Part shown: piece by piece, positions 9,037 through 17,768 of the stretch
Layout: each line of letters begins with the position of its first letter
Position numbering within the stretch: position 1 is the first letter of the stretch
From: Ancylobacter moscoviensis
GTDB lineage: Bacteria; Pseudomonadota; Alphaproteobacteria; Rhizobiales; Xanthobacteraceae
DNA length: 64,000 bases
Assembly (NCBI RefSeq): GCF_007559435.1
Contig: NZ_VMBP01000001.1
Location: forward strand, 310,001-374,000
Direction: 5' to 3'
Position numbers and translations under genes: made by a program
The notes under the pieces: model-generated
The model's input: the letters and a program-made list of their open reading frames with translations, nothing else
What the model was told of the DNA's origin: nothing
Database searches by the model: none

Positions 9037-9852
9037 ATGCCGCAGTATGAACGCATCCTGATCACCGGTGCCGCCGGCCGCCTCGGCTCGGAGCTGCGGA
9101 AGGCGCTGGCGCCGCTGGCGGGCAGGATACGCCTGGCGGCGCGCGAACCGCTGGGCACGCTCGCGGCGCATGAGGAGGAGGCGGTCTTCGACCTCGCCGA
9201 CATGGACGCCACCATCGCCGCGACCGAGGGCTGCGACGCGATCGTGCATTTCGGCGGGGCGTCGCTGGAAAGCCCGTGGCAGACCATTCTGGACGCCAAT
9301 ATCCGCGGCTCCTACCACATCTATGAAGGCGCCCGGAAACACGGCGCCAAGCGCGTGGTCTACGCTTCCTCCGTGCACGCCATCGGCTATCACGAGGTGG
9401 AAGCCCAGATCGGCGTCGACGCACCGGTGCGGCCCGACAGCCTCTACGGCGTGTCGAAGAACTTCGTGGAGAGCCTCAGCCGGCTCTACTGGGACAAGTT
9501 CGGCATCGAGTCGGTGTGCCTGCGCATCTTCTCGTCCTTCCCGGAGCCGGCCGACCGGCGCATGCTCTGGTCCTATCTTTCCTTCGCCGACTGCATGAGG
9601 CTGGTCGAGGCCTCGCTCACCGCTCCGCGCGTGGGCCACACCATCTCGTTCGGCATGTCCGACAACAAGGTGAAAACGGTCGACAACCGCGGCGCCAACC
9701 ATCTCGGCTTCATCCCGCAGGACAGTTCCGAGCCGTTCCGCGCGGCGGTGGAGGCACGCACCCCCGTTCCCGATCCGGCGCGGCCTTCGGTCAAATATCT
9801 CGGCGGCTGGTTCTGCGAACTCGACCATCCCGACGACGAGCCGAAGGGCTGA
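9037..9852 (+). CDS. NAD-dependent epimerase/dehydratase family oxidoreductase, uronate dehydrogenase-like
   Basis: This 271-residue extended SDR matches the uronate dehydrogenase group in length and blocks. It has the dinucleotide loop ITGAAGRLG at residues 9-17, the conserved serines in ASSVHAIGYH at 110-119, and the catalytic pair YGVSK (Y137, K141). RIFSSFPEPADRRMLW and GMSDNKVKTVDN later on are typical of uronate dehydrogenases, which oxidise D-galacturonate or D-glucuronate to the aldarolactone with NAD+. It lies three bases after the aminotransferase, so it appears to be the last gene of that operon, although its chemistry fits sugar-acid metabolism such as the rhamnonate genes beyond the LysR regulator. 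A related sugar or sugar-acid dehydrogenase remains possible. Confidence 0.75.
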   Translation: MPQYERILITGAAGRLGSELRKALAPLAGRIRLAAREPLGTLAAHEEEAVFDLADMDATIAATEGCDAIVHFGGASLESPWQTILDANIRGSYHIYEGARKHGAKRVVYASSVHAIGYHEVEAQIGVDAPVRPDSLYGVSKNFVESLSRLYWDKFGIESVCLRIFSSFPEPADRRMLWSYLSFADCMRLVEASLTAPRVGHTISFGMSDNKVKTVDNRGANHLGFIPQDSSEPFRAAVEARTPVPDPARPSVKYLGGWFCELDHPDDEPKG

Positions 9853-9864
9853 GCAACGTCGCGC

Positions 9865-10824
9865 TTACACGGGCGCCGGCCGTCCGTCGGCGCCCGGCAG
9901 CGACATCGAACGCAGCACGTCGATGAAATCGGCCGCGTTGGCCGAGGGCTTCTCGCCCTTGCGGGTGATGATGCCGAGCGGGCGGAGCTGGGTGGAAAGG
10001 TCGATCGGCAGGCGCACAAAGGCGCCGCGCGCCACGCTGTCGGTGAGGATCGACTTCGGCAGGCAGGCGATCATGCCGGCGTCGCGCACCAGATGCAGCG
10101 TGGCGAAGATCGAGGTGGTCTCGACGCAGTTGTTGAGCACGCCGACCCCCTGCTCGGCGAAGGTGCGGTCGATCAGCTCGCGCATCGGGCTGCTGCCGGG
10201 CTGCAGCACCCACGGCATCGGCGCGGTTTCCGCCAGCGTCAGGGCGGGCCGCGCCGCCAGCGGGTGATCCCGCGCCACGAAGATCCACAGTTCCTCGTGC
10301 GCCAGCGGCTCCATGTCGAAGGCGAGCGCGTCCTTGGCGTCGGTGAAGCGCCCCACGGCCAGCGCGATCTCGTTGCGGCTCAGCGCGTCGAGCAGGATGT
10401 CGCTGGTGGCGGCGAGCAGCCGGATGGTCATCAGCGGGCGGCGCTGCTTCAGCTCCGCCACCGCCTTCGGCAGGAGGCCGGGCGTGGTCGCCATGATCGC
10501 GCCGATCGACAGCGCGCCGAAGCCGCCCGCCTTCAGGTTTCCCAGCCCTTCCGCGAAGCTGTCGGTCTCGCGCAGCAGCCGTCCGGCATAGTCGGCGACG
10601 AAGCCGCCGATCTCGGTCAGCGCCATGCCGCGCGGCAGGCGCTCGAACAGCAGCGCGCCGAGGATCGTCTCGGCGTCCTGCAGGATCTTCGTCGCCGCCG
10701 GCTGGGTGACGTGCATCTCGGCGGCGACGCGGTGCAGGTTGCCGGTACGCGCGAGGGCGTCGATCAGGCGCAGGTGCCGGAAGCGCAGCCGGCCGACGAG
10801 CTGGGCGGAAAGCGGGGACGCCAT
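9865..10824 (-). CDS. LysR family transcriptional regulator (GbpR-like)
   Basis: This 319-residue regulator has an N-terminal winged helix-turn-helix at about residues 14-75, including RVAAEMHVTQPAATK, and a periplasmic-binding-like effector domain from about 95 to 305. The helix block resembles GbpR-type LysR proteins that control sugar uptake and catabolism in rhizobia and agrobacteria. It is transcribed away from the rhamnonate cluster across a 135-bp region with an 8-bp dyad, the classic LysR arrangement, so it probably activates that cluster in response to rhamnonate or 2-keto-3-deoxy-rhamnonate. Its 3' end faces the uronate-dehydrogenase-like gene with only 12 bases between the two stops. 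Start ATG at 10822-10824 is preceded by a GGAGAGG-type RBS. Confidence 0.92.
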   Translation of the reverse strand: MASPLSAQLVGRLRFRHLRLIDALARTGNLHRVAAEMHVTQPAATKILQDAETILGALLFERLPRGMALTEIGGFVADYAGRLLRETDSFAEGLGNLKAGGFGALSIGAIMATTPGLLPKAVAELKQRRPLMTIRLLAATSDILLDALSRNEIALAVGRFTDAKDALAFDMEPLAHEELWIFVARDHPLAARPALTLAETAPMPWVLQPGSSPMRELIDRTFAEQGVGVLNNCVETTSIFATLHLVRDAGMIACLPKSILTDSVARGAFVRLPIDLSTQLRPLGIITRKGEKPSANAADFIDVLRSMSLPGADGRPAPV

Positions 10825-10831
10825 CGCCTCT

Positions 10832-10884
10832 CCGATAACCTGATGGAATTAGCTAAGTCAGACTTTTCATTACTCAGTTATCGG
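10832..10884. promoter_or_regulatory. Dyad and palindrome between lysR and the rhamnonate operon
   Basis: Perfect eight-base arms CCGATAAC (10832-10839) and GTTATCGG (10877-10884) are separated by 37 bases. An eight-base palindrome TTAGCTAA at 10849-10856 lies between them. The tract is AT-richer than its surroundings and sits just upstream of lysR. LysR proteins usually bind such divergent regions as tetramers at a recognition and an activation site, so this is the likely control region. The exact T-N11-A box is not certain. Confidence 0.45.
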
Positions 10885-10959
10885 CTTTACCGCTAGGGCT
10901 TTCGGCCAAGAATAGCTGCCGTTTAATGGCGGCAGCCTCAGGCAAGGAGGAACCTCGGG

Positions 10960-11805
10960 ATGAAACTGGTTCGCTATGGTGAGTTCGGGCGCGAGCGCCC
11001 CGGTCTGATCGACGATCAGGGCGTGCTGCGCGACCTGTCTGCGGTGGTTCCCGACATTTCCGGCGACGCGCTGCTGCCCGAAGGGCTGGCTCGCCTGCGC
11101 GGGCTCGATCCGAAGACGCTTCCGGCCGTGAGCGGCGCGCCGCGCTTCGGCGCCTGCGTCGGCGGGGTCGGCAAGTTCGTCTGCGTCGGCCTCAACTACA
11201 CCGACCACGCCGCCGAATCCGGCATGCCGATCCCCGAGGAGCCGGTGCTCTTCATGAAGCCGACCAACTGCATCGTCGGCCCCTACGACCATGTCGAGAT
11301 CCCGCGCGGCTCGCAGAAGACCGACTGGGAAGTCGAGCTCGGCATCGTCATCGGCAAGGCCGCCAAATACGTCTCGAAGGAAAACGCCTACGAGCACGTC
11401 GCCGGCTACTGCATCGTCAACGACGTCTCCGAGCGCGCCTTCCAGCTCGAGCACGGCGGCCAGTGGGACAAGGGCAAGGGCTGCGACACCTTCGGCCCGG
11501 TCGGTCCCTGGCTGGTGACCACCGACGAGATCCCCGACCCGCACGTGCTCGACATGTGGCTGGAGGTCGACGGCAAGCGCTACCAGAACGGCTCGACGCG
11601 CACGATGATCTTCGATGTGCCGACCATCGTCTCCTACATCAGCCGGTTCATGAGCCTGCAGCCGGGCGACATCATCTCCACCGGCACGCCGCCGGGCGTC
11701 GGCCTCGGCCAGAAGCCGCCGGTCTATCTCAAGGCCGGCCAGACCATGCACCTGTTCATCGACGGCCTCGGCGAGCAGAAGCAGACGACCGTCCCGGCCG
11801 CGTGA
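10960..11805 (+). CDS. Fumarylacetoacetate hydrolase family protein, probable 2,4-diketo-3-deoxy-L-rhamnonate hydrolase
   Basis: This 281-residue FAH-fold enzyme shows the metal ligands of the family: E124 and E126 in DWEVELG, and D155 in IVNDVSER, with the early FVCVGLNYTDHAAE block at about 73-86. An AAGGAGG RBS at 10944-10950 supports the ATG at 10960. In the non-phosphorylative rhamnose/fucose routes (LRA6-type), such a hydrolase splits the 2,4-diketo-3-deoxy sugar acid into pyruvate and lactate. It is followed by an SDR dehydrogenase, an MFS transporter and L-rhamnonate dehydratase, exactly the partners expected. Without that context it would also pass as an ureidoglycolate lyase-type FAH protein. 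Confidence 0.82.
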   Translation: MKLVRYGEFGRERPGLIDDQGVLRDLSAVVPDISGDALLPEGLARLRGLDPKTLPAVSGAPRFGACVGGVGKFVCVGLNYTDHAAESGMPIPEEPVLFMKPTNCIVGPYDHVEIPRGSQKTDWEVELGIVIGKAAKYVSKENAYEHVAGYCIVNDVSERAFQLEHGGQWDKGKGCDTFGPVGPWLVTTDEIPDPHVLDMWLEVDGKRYQNGSTRTMIFDVPTIVSYISRFMSLQPGDIISTGTPPGVGLGQKPPVYLKAGQTMHLFIDGLGEQKQTTVPAA

Positions 11806-11823
11806 GAGTGAGCAGCTAGCGTC

Positions 11824-12576
11824 ATGAACAACATCGATCTCAAGGGCCGCGTCGCCATCGTCACCGGCGGCGCCCGCGGCATCGGCTACGCCACCGCCGA
11901 GCGCATGCTGAACTCCGGCGCCTCGGTGGCGCTGTGGGACATCGACGCCGCGCGCCTCGACGAGGCGGCCGCCGCCCTCGGCGCGCACGGCAAGGTGTCG
12001 ACCCATGTCGTCGAGCTGACCGACGAAGCCTCCGTCACCGCCGCCGCCGAGGCGACGGCGGGCGCGCACGGCAAGATCGACATCCTCGTCAACAATGCCG
12101 GCATCACCGGCGGCAACGGCAAGCTCTGGGAGCTCGACACCGACACCTGGCGCCGCGTCGTCGACGTCAACCTCGTGGGGCCGTTCCTGACCTGCAAGGC
12201 GGTGGTGCCGCACCTGCTGAAGAACGGCTGGGGCCGCATCGTCAACGTCGCCTCCATCGCCGGCAAGGAAGGCAACCCGAACGCCTCCCACTATTCGGCG
12301 TCGAAGGCGGGGCTGATCGGGCTGACCAAGTCGCTCGGCAAGGAGCTGGCGACGAGCAACATCCTCGTCAACGCCATCACCCCGGCGGCGGCGAAGACCG
12401 AGATCTTCAACCAGATGAAGCAGGAACACATCGACTTCATGCTGTCGAAGATCCCGATGAACCGGTTCCTGCAGGTCGACGAGGCCGCCGCGCTGATCTC
12501 GTGGCTGTCCTCCGAGGACTGCGCCTTCTCGACCGGCGCCGTGTTCGACATTTCCGGCGGGCGCGCCGTGTACTGA
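11824..12576 (+). CDS. SDR family dehydrogenase, probable 2-keto-3-deoxy-L-rhamnonate 4-dehydrogenase
   Basis: This 250-residue classical short-chain dehydrogenase has TGGARGIG at residues 14-21, the NNAG motif at 90-93, and the catalytic triad S144, Y157 and K161 in VASIAGKEG and HYSASKAG. An aspartate after the second beta strand (LWDID, about 37-41) favours NAD+ over NADP+. It lies 18 bases after the FAH-family hydrolase. In the LRA pathway an SDR oxidises the C4 hydroxyl of 2-keto-3-deoxy-L-rhamnonate to the diketo acid that the hydrolase then cleaves. Specificity for rhamnonate over fuconate is inferred from the dehydratase downstream. Confidence 0.82.
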   Translation: MNNIDLKGRVAIVTGGARGIGYATAERMLNSGASVALWDIDAARLDEAAAALGAHGKVSTHVVELTDEASVTAAAEATAGAHGKIDILVNNAGITGGNGKLWELDTDTWRRVVDVNLVGPFLTCKAVVPHLLKNGWGRIVNVASIAGKEGNPNASHYSASKAGLIGLTKSLGKELATSNILVNAITPAAAKTEIFNQMKQEHIDFMLSKIPMNRFLQVDEAAALISWLSSEDCAFSTGAVFDISGGRAVY

Positions 12577-12694
12577 CGATAGCCGGCGCGGCCTGCCCGC
12601 GGCGCTGTCCAATTTCGATGAAGAAGATCGCCGGTGGCCGCAGGCGCGGCCGCCAAAGGCGGCGCTTGTCCACGCGTCGGGGGAGGAAACCCGC

Positions 12695-14011
12695 ATGCCC
12701 ACCATATCGCCCACGCTCGCGGCGACCATCGACAAGGTCACCAAGCGGCTGCTGCCGTTCCTGCTGCTGATGTATGTGCTCGCCTTCCTGGACCGGGCCA
12801 ATGTCGGCTTCGCCAAGAAGGCCTTCCAGGCCGACACCGGCATCTCCGACGCCGCCTTCGCGCTCGGCGCCAGCATCTTCTTTCTCGGCTATGCGCTGTT
12901 CGAGGTCCCCTCGAACCTGATCATGCACCGCGTCGGCGCCAAAATCTGGATGGCGCGCATCATGATCACCTGGGGGCTGATCTCGGCGGCGATGATGTTC
13001 GCCCATAACGAGATCACCTTCTACGTCCTGCGCGTTCTGCTCGGCATCGCCGAGGCCGGCTTCTTCCCGGGCGTGATCCTCTACCTGACCTACTGGTTCC
13101 CCTCCTTCGCGCGCGGCCGGGCCATGGGCCTGTTCTATTTCGGCGCGCCGCTCGCCTTCATCTTCGGCTCGCCGCTCTCCGGCCTGCTGCTGGAGTTCCA
13201 GGGGCTGGGCGGCCTGCATGGCTGGCAGTGGATGTTCCTGATCGAGGGGCTGCTCGCCTCCATCGTCGGCGTCTTCGCCTACTTCTACCTCGACAACAAG
13301 CCGAAGGACGCCAAATGGCTGAGCGGCGAGGAGAAGGCGGTGCTCGACCAGGCGCTCGCGAACGAGGACAGCGCCAAGCAGGCGCACGGGCCCCGCGGCA
13401 CGCTGGCGGCGCTGAAGAACGGCCGGGTGCTCTATTTCTCGCTGATCTACCTGATCATCCAGATGAGCGTATACGGCGTGGTGTTCTACCTGCCGAGCCA
13501 GGTTGCCGGGCTGCTCGGCACCAATGTCGGCTTCACCGTCGGCCTCGTCACCGCCATTCCGTGGATCTGCGCGATGGTCGCGACCTACTTCCTGCCGCGC
13601 TGGTCCGACCGCACCGGCGAGCGGCGGCTGTTCGCCGGCGGCATCCTGGTGGTGTGCGCCATCGGCATCGCCGCCTCGGTGGCCAGCAACTCGCCGGCGC
13701 TGTCGCTGATCGCCCTGTGCTTCGCCGCGGCCGGCTTCATCTCGGTGCAGCCGATCTTCTGGACCCTGCCGACCGGCTATCTCGGCGGCGTGGCGGCGGC
13801 CGGCGGCATCGCGCTGATCAACTCGCTGGGCAATGTCGGCGGCTTCATCGCCCCGAACGTGAAGACCTGGGCCGAGGCCACCTTCGCCTCGACCTCGGCC
13901 GGCCTCTATCTGCTCGCGATCACCACCCTCATCGGCGCGGTGCTGATCTTCGCCCTCGCGGCGGTGGGCATCGGGCGCGAGACGCGCGCCGCCAAGGCCT
14001 CGGGCCGCTGA
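12695..14011 (+). CDS. MFS transporter, L-rhamnonate/sugar-acid uptake (RhmT/YfaV-like, anion:cation symporter family)
   Basis: This 438-residue membrane protein has twelve predicted helices in two halves with a central loop around residues 205-240. The first helix region [18 protein letters not shown] is the signature of the ACS/phthalate permease family. Blocks such as [17 protein letters not shown] and [10 protein letters not shown] closely resemble E. coli YfaV (RhmT), the presumed rhamnonate transporter next to rhmD. The ATG is preceded by a GGAGG RBS about ten bases upstream. The 118-bp gap from the SDR gene holds a small GCCGCC/GGCGGC hairpin near 12649-12663. It probably brings L-rhamnonate into the cytoplasm by proton symport. 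Confidence 0.88.
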   Translation: MPTISPTLAATIDKVTKRLLPFLLLMYVLAFLDRANVGFAKKAFQADTGISDAAFALGASIFFLGYALFEVPSNLIMHRVGAKIWMARIMITWGLISAAMMFAHNEITFYVLRVLLGIAEAGFFPGVILYLTYWFPSFARGRAMGLFYFGAPLAFIFGSPLSGLLLEFQGLGGLHGWQWMFLIEGLLASIVGVFAYFYLDNKPKDAKWLSGEEKAVLDQALANEDSAKQAHGPRGTLAALKNGRVLYFSLIYLIIQMSVYGVVFYLPSQVAGLLGTNVGFTVGLVTAIPWICAMVATYFLPRWSDRTGERRLFAGGILVVCAIGIAASVASNSPALSLIALCFAAAGFISVQPIFWTLPTGYLGGVAAAGGIALINSLGNVGGFIAPNVKTWAEATFASTSAGLYLLAITTLIGAVLIFALAAVGIGRETRAAKASGR

Positions 14012-14072
14012 ACCTTCTTCCCCGCGGCGGCAGCGCTGCCGCGGGTTCCACCTTCCGGGAGCTCGACACATC

Positions 14073-15260
14073 ATGTCCATGCCGACCATCAAGGCCGTGC
14101 GCGCCTTCACCGTCCGGGGCGGCGGCGCCGACTACCACGATCAGGGCGCCGGCCACTGGATCGACGACCACATCGGCACGCCGATGGGCAAGTATCCCGA
14201 GTACCGCCAGAGCCGGCAGAGCTTCGGCATCAACGTGCTCGGCACGCTGGTCGTCGAGATCGAGGCCTCCGACGGCACGGTGGGCTTCGCCGTCACCACG
14301 GCGGGCGAGATCGGCGCCTTCATCGTCGAGAAGCACCTCGCGCGCTTCCTGATCGGCCGGCAGGTCACCGAGATCGAGAAGATCTGGGACCAGATGTATT
14401 TCGCCACCCAGTATTACGGCCGCAAGGGCGTGGTGCTGAACACCATCTCCGGCGTCGATCTCGCGCTGTGGGACCTGCTCGCCAAGGTGCGCGGCGAGCC
14501 GGTGCACGCGCTGCTCGGCGGCCCGGTGCGCGACGAACTGCAGTTCTACGCCACCGGCGCGCGGCCCGACCTCGCCAAGAAGATGGGCTTCATCGGCGGC
14601 AAGATGCCCCTCCACCACGTTCCCGCCGAGGGCGAGGAGGGCCTGCGGGCGAACATCGAGGAGCTCGCCACCATGCGCGAGCGCTGCGGCGACGACTTCT
14701 GGCTGATGTTCGACTGCTGGATGAGCCTCGACCTCAACTACGCGACCCGCCTCGCCCACAAGGCCCACGAATACGGGCTGAAGTGGATCGAGGAATGCCT
14801 CTCGCCGGACGACTACTGGGGCTATGCCGAGCTGCGCAGGAACGCGCCCAAGGGCATGCTGGTGACCACCGGCGAGCACGAGGCCACCCGCTGGGGCTTC
14901 CGCATGCTGCTGGAAATGGGCTGCTGCGACATCATCCAGCCGGATGTCGGCTGGTGCGGCGGCATCACCGAGCTGATCAAGATCTCGGCGCTCGCCGACG
15001 CCCATTCGACGCTCGTCGTGCCGCACGGCTCGTCGGTCTACAGCTACCACTTCGTCATCACCCGCCAGAACTCGCCCTTCGCCGAGTTCCTGATGATGCA
15101 TCCGGTGCCCGACCAGGTGGTGCCGATGTTCACGCCGCTGCTGCTCGACGAGCCGGTGCCGGTGAACGGGCGGATGAAGGCGGGCGTGCTCGACAAGCCC
15201 GGCTTCGGCGTGCGGCTCAATCCCGATGTGAAGCTCCACCGCCCCTACGCGGTGGGCTGA
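14073..15260 (+). CDS. rhmD: L-rhamnonate dehydratase (enolase superfamily)
   Basis: This 395-residue enolase-superfamily enzyme dehydrates L-rhamnonate to 2-keto-3-deoxy-L-rhamnonate in the cytoplasm. It retains long RhmD-specific blocks: [14 protein letters not shown] at 21-34, [15 protein letters not shown] at 48-62 and [20 protein letters not shown] at 158-177. The likely Mg ligands are D214 (FDCW), E240 (WIEE) and E268 (GEHE); the general base pair is D291 with H318 (VPHGSS), and the N-terminal histidine H33 is also kept. The length is close to the usual 400 residues. It is the last gene of the operon and is followed by a strong terminator. The resemblance to E. coli RhmD is close enough to use the symbol. 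Confidence 0.93.
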   Translation: MSMPTIKAVRAFTVRGGGADYHDQGAGHWIDDHIGTPMGKYPEYRQSRQSFGINVLGTLVVEIEASDGTVGFAVTTAGEIGAFIVEKHLARFLIGRQVTEIEKIWDQMYFATQYYGRKGVVLNTISGVDLALWDLLAKVRGEPVHALLGGPVRDELQFYATGARPDLAKKMGFIGGKMPLHHVPAEGEEGLRANIEELATMRERCGDDFWLMFDCWMSLDLNYATRLAHKAHEYGLKWIEECLSPDDYWGYAELRRNAPKGMLVTTGEHEATRWGFRMLLEMGCCDIIQPDVGWCGGITELIKISALADAHSTLVVPHGSSVYSYHFVITRQNSPFAEFLMMHPVPDQVVPMFTPLLLDEPVPVNGRMKAGVLDKPGFGVRLNPDVKLHRPYAVG

Positions 15261-15290
15261 GCTGGTCCCTCCCGAGGGCGACCAACCTGT

Positions 15291-15325
15291 GGCCGGGCCC
15301 CGCAAGGAGCCCGGCCTTTTTCTTT
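15291..15325 (+). terminator. Intrinsic terminator after rhmD
   Basis: Eight-base arms GGCCGGGC (15291-15298) and GCCCGGCC (15309-15316) with a ten-base loop are followed directly by TTTTTCTTT. This is a textbook Rho-independent terminator for the plus-strand rhamnonate operon, placed between two converging genes. Confidence 0.85.
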
Positions 15326-15339
15326 CACGCCCGTTTCTT

Positions 15340-17676
15340 TCACTCCCGGTCCGGGAAGAGCCGCTTGCTCAGGATGGCGTGGACGCCCCAGTTGCCGTCC
15401 ACCACCTGGGTGATGCCGAAATCGACGGCCGCCGACATCAGGGCGATCGCCTCATCCTCGCTCAGCCCCTTCGTCGTCATCAGGAAGCGCCGCACCTTGC
15501 GGAAGGCGTCGCGCATGGCGAGGTCGAGCGAGGACTTGGCGTAGACCTCGCTCTGGCCGTCGGCGCCGAACTCGGCGAGGTAGTTGGGGTGGCTGAAGCC
15601 GGTCAGTATCCAGTCGTCCGGCGTCTCGATCAGCGGATAGGTCAGATCGGCCAGCAACGTGCCGGCGACGTCGGCCTTCTTGTGCAGCACCACGCGGAAG
15701 GTGCCGGTCATCGAGCACTCGATCGCCGTGCCCGACAATTCGCCGTCGCCCTGCGCGGCGTGCGGATCCCCGACCGACAGCAGGGCGCCGGGGACGGACA
15801 CCGGCAGGTAGACCGTCGCGCCCTTGCCAAGCCGCCAATTGTCGAGATTGCCGCCGAAATAGGCCGGCGGAACGGAATCGACGAGATCGGCCTCGCGGGG
15901 AGCGACGGCGATGACGCCGAAATGCGGGCGCAGCGGGATGCGCACGCCCTCCAGCACCCGCGTCTGCGGCGTCACCGTGCCGGGGCGGACGGGCACGCCG
16001 GGATAATCGTAGAGAACGTGGCGGACGCCGAACGGGTCGGTCTGCGGCTCCCAGCGATAGGCGTGCACCGCCTGCGCATAGGGCTCGTCCGCATCGGCCA
16101 TGATCTCGTAGATCGTCACCGTCTCACGTGGATGCGGCTCGCTGAGGAATTCGGAATAGTGGAAGCCCCACCACGCGGCGACGCTGCTGCCGAAGACCCG
16201 CCCGGCATGGGCGGGATGGCGCGAGGGGCGCGGCTCGATATCGAGGATATGCACTTCCAGCACGTCGCCGGGCTGGGCGCCGCGCACCGCGACGGGGCCG
16301 GTGCAGATGTGCACGCCGAAGCCTTCCCCCGCCCCGCGCCCGAACACCGAGGCGTCGAGCGGGCCGGCGCCGCGCTGGTCCACCGCCTTGGCGGTGCGCG
16401 TCCAGTGGAAGACGCTTTCCGCCCCGGCATCGCCCTCGATCATGCGCTCGGGGTCGTCGGAGGCGTGCTGGGTCAGCGTCTCCACGGTGACGATATCGCC
16501 GGAGGCGATCTCGATCAGCGGCTTGAGCGAACGGCTGAAATAGCCCCAGTGCACGTGCTGGGCGTGCACCGGCAGATAATGGCGGGCCGGCGTCTGCGGC
16601 GTCGCGTCCGGCTCGCCGCTCACGGGAACGACGCTCCGACGGGTGTCGGGCTCGGATTTCGTCTGGCGCGCGCGCAGCTGGACCAGCGCCTCCTGCGGCC
16701 AGCCGCGCTGCCCGCTCGGCAGGGCGCCCTGGCCCTGCCGGTCGGCCTCGCGCCGGCGCAGCTCGCGCGGGGGGAGGCCGAAGCGCTCGCGGAACAGGCG
16801 GCTGAAATGGGCGGAGTCGGCGAAACCGTAGCGATAGGCGACCTCGGAGATCGGCACCGCCGCCTCGGCGGGATTGGCGAGATCATGCCAGGCGCGCTGC
16901 AGGCGCCGCTCCCGCACGTAATGGCTGAAGCTCTCGCCCGTGCCCTCGAACAGCTTCTGGAGATAGCGCTCGGAGATGCCTTCGGCCTGCGCCACATCGG
17001 CGATCGAGACGTCCTCGCTGCCGATGCTCCGCTCGATGGTCGCGTAGAGGCGCTGGAGCAGCGCCGCGCGGCTCGATGACGAATCGGCGCTCGTCGTCGC
17101 GAGCTCCCCCGAGAGGGCGAGAAGAAGCTCGGCCGCGCTCTGCGCCACCGCCTCCCATTCGGGCTCGGAGAGCCGGTCGAGCGCCGTCGTGGCGGCCTGG
17201 ACGGTGCGGGCCAGGATGTCCGGCAGCCCGTCGGCCTCGAAGACGCGCGGCGGGCAGGCGGCGAGCGGGGCCGCCTTGCGGCCGCGGAACGCCTCCGCCG
17301 GCACCGAGAGCACGAGCGCGCGCAGGCCGCGCTGGAACTGCACCTGCCAGTCCGCGGCGCGCGGCGCGAGGATGACCTGTCCGGCGGGAACGATCTGCGG
17401 CTCGCCGCCCGTGACGAGAACGGTGCTGTTCCCGACCGGCAGCAGCAGAAGCGGCAGGCCGGTCCGCGTCGGCAGGGGCCGCAGCACCTGCGCATCGGCA
17501 GAGAGCGTACCCAGCCGCACCCCGAGCGAGGACAGGCGCGAGAGCGCCGTGGCGTGCGCGGGCGAGCCGGCGCGCACGCCGAGCGATTGCAGCCCGAAGC
17601 CGGCGAGCACGTCCTGCCAGGCGCGCTCGCGCGCGTCCCCGGAATAGGACTCGCTCGTGAACGGCTGGGCATTCAT
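15340..17676 (-). CDS. AraC-type regulator fused to a formamidase/acetamidase
   Basis: This 778-residue protein joins two complete modules. Residues 1-205 resemble the cupin-like sensor domain of FeaR/NdoR-type AraC regulators (GQVILAP near 99-105). Residues 210-306 form the double helix-turn-helix, with ISERYLQKLFEG and a second helix block YRYGFADSAHFSRLFRERFG. A basic, Pro/Gln-rich linker covers about 307-362. Residues 363-778 are a full FmdA/AmdA amidase that lines up from its third residue with the stand-alone amidase upstream and keeps the same blocks (HWGYFS, GELSGTAIE, FLMTT, NWGV). No stop or frameshift separates the modules, so it is a true fusion. The enzyme family hydrolyses formamide or short amides to the acid and ammonia. 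A regulator that also turns over its signal is an attractive reading but unproven. Confidence 0.88.
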   Translation of the reverse strand: MNAQPFTSESYSGDARERAWQDVLAGFGLQSLGVRAGSPAHATALSRLSSLGVRLGTLSADAQVLRPLPTRTGLPLLLLPVGNSTVLVTGGEPQIVPAGQVILAPRAADWQVQFQRGLRALVLSVPAEAFRGRKAAPLAACPPRVFEADGLPDILARTVQAATTALDRLSEPEWEAVAQSAAELLLALSGELATTSADSSSSRAALLQRLYATIERSIGSEDVSIADVAQAEGISERYLQKLFEGTGESFSHYVRERRLQRAWHDLANPAEAAVPISEVAYRYGFADSAHFSRLFRERFGLPPRELRRREADRQGQGALPSGQRGWPQEALVQLRARQTKSEPDTRRSVVPVSGEPDATPQTPARHYLPVHAQHVHWGYFSRSLKPLIEIASGDIVTVETLTQHASDDPERMIEGDAGAESVFHWTRTAKAVDQRGAGPLDASVFGRGAGEGFGVHICTGPVAVRGAQPGDVLEVHILDIEPRPSRHPAHAGRVFGSSVAAWWGFHYSEFLSEPHPRETVTIYEIMADADEPYAQAVHAYRWEPQTDPFGVRHVLYDYPGVPVRPGTVTPQTRVLEGVRIPLRPHFGVIAVAPREADLVDSVPPAYFGGNLDNWRLGKGATVYLPVSVPGALLSVGDPHAAQGDGELSGTAIECSMTGTFRVVLHKKADVAGTLLADLTYPLIETPDDWILTGFSHPNYLAEFGADGQSEVYAKSSLDLAMRDAFRKVRRFLMTTKGLSEDEAIALMSAAVDFGITQVVDGNWGVHAILSKRLFPDRE

Positions 17677-17768
17677 GGTTCGGACCTCGGCATGAAGGCC
17701 CGTTCAAGCAAGGATCATGCCTTGGAAGGCGGCCCGAGAGCGGCCGTGCCCGCCCCCGGGGATGCCCC

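Noticed and set aside
12649-12663. GCCGCC/GGCGGC hairpin between the SDR and MFS genes as a terminator
   Set aside because: The stem is only six bases, has no U-run, and lies inside an evident operon.
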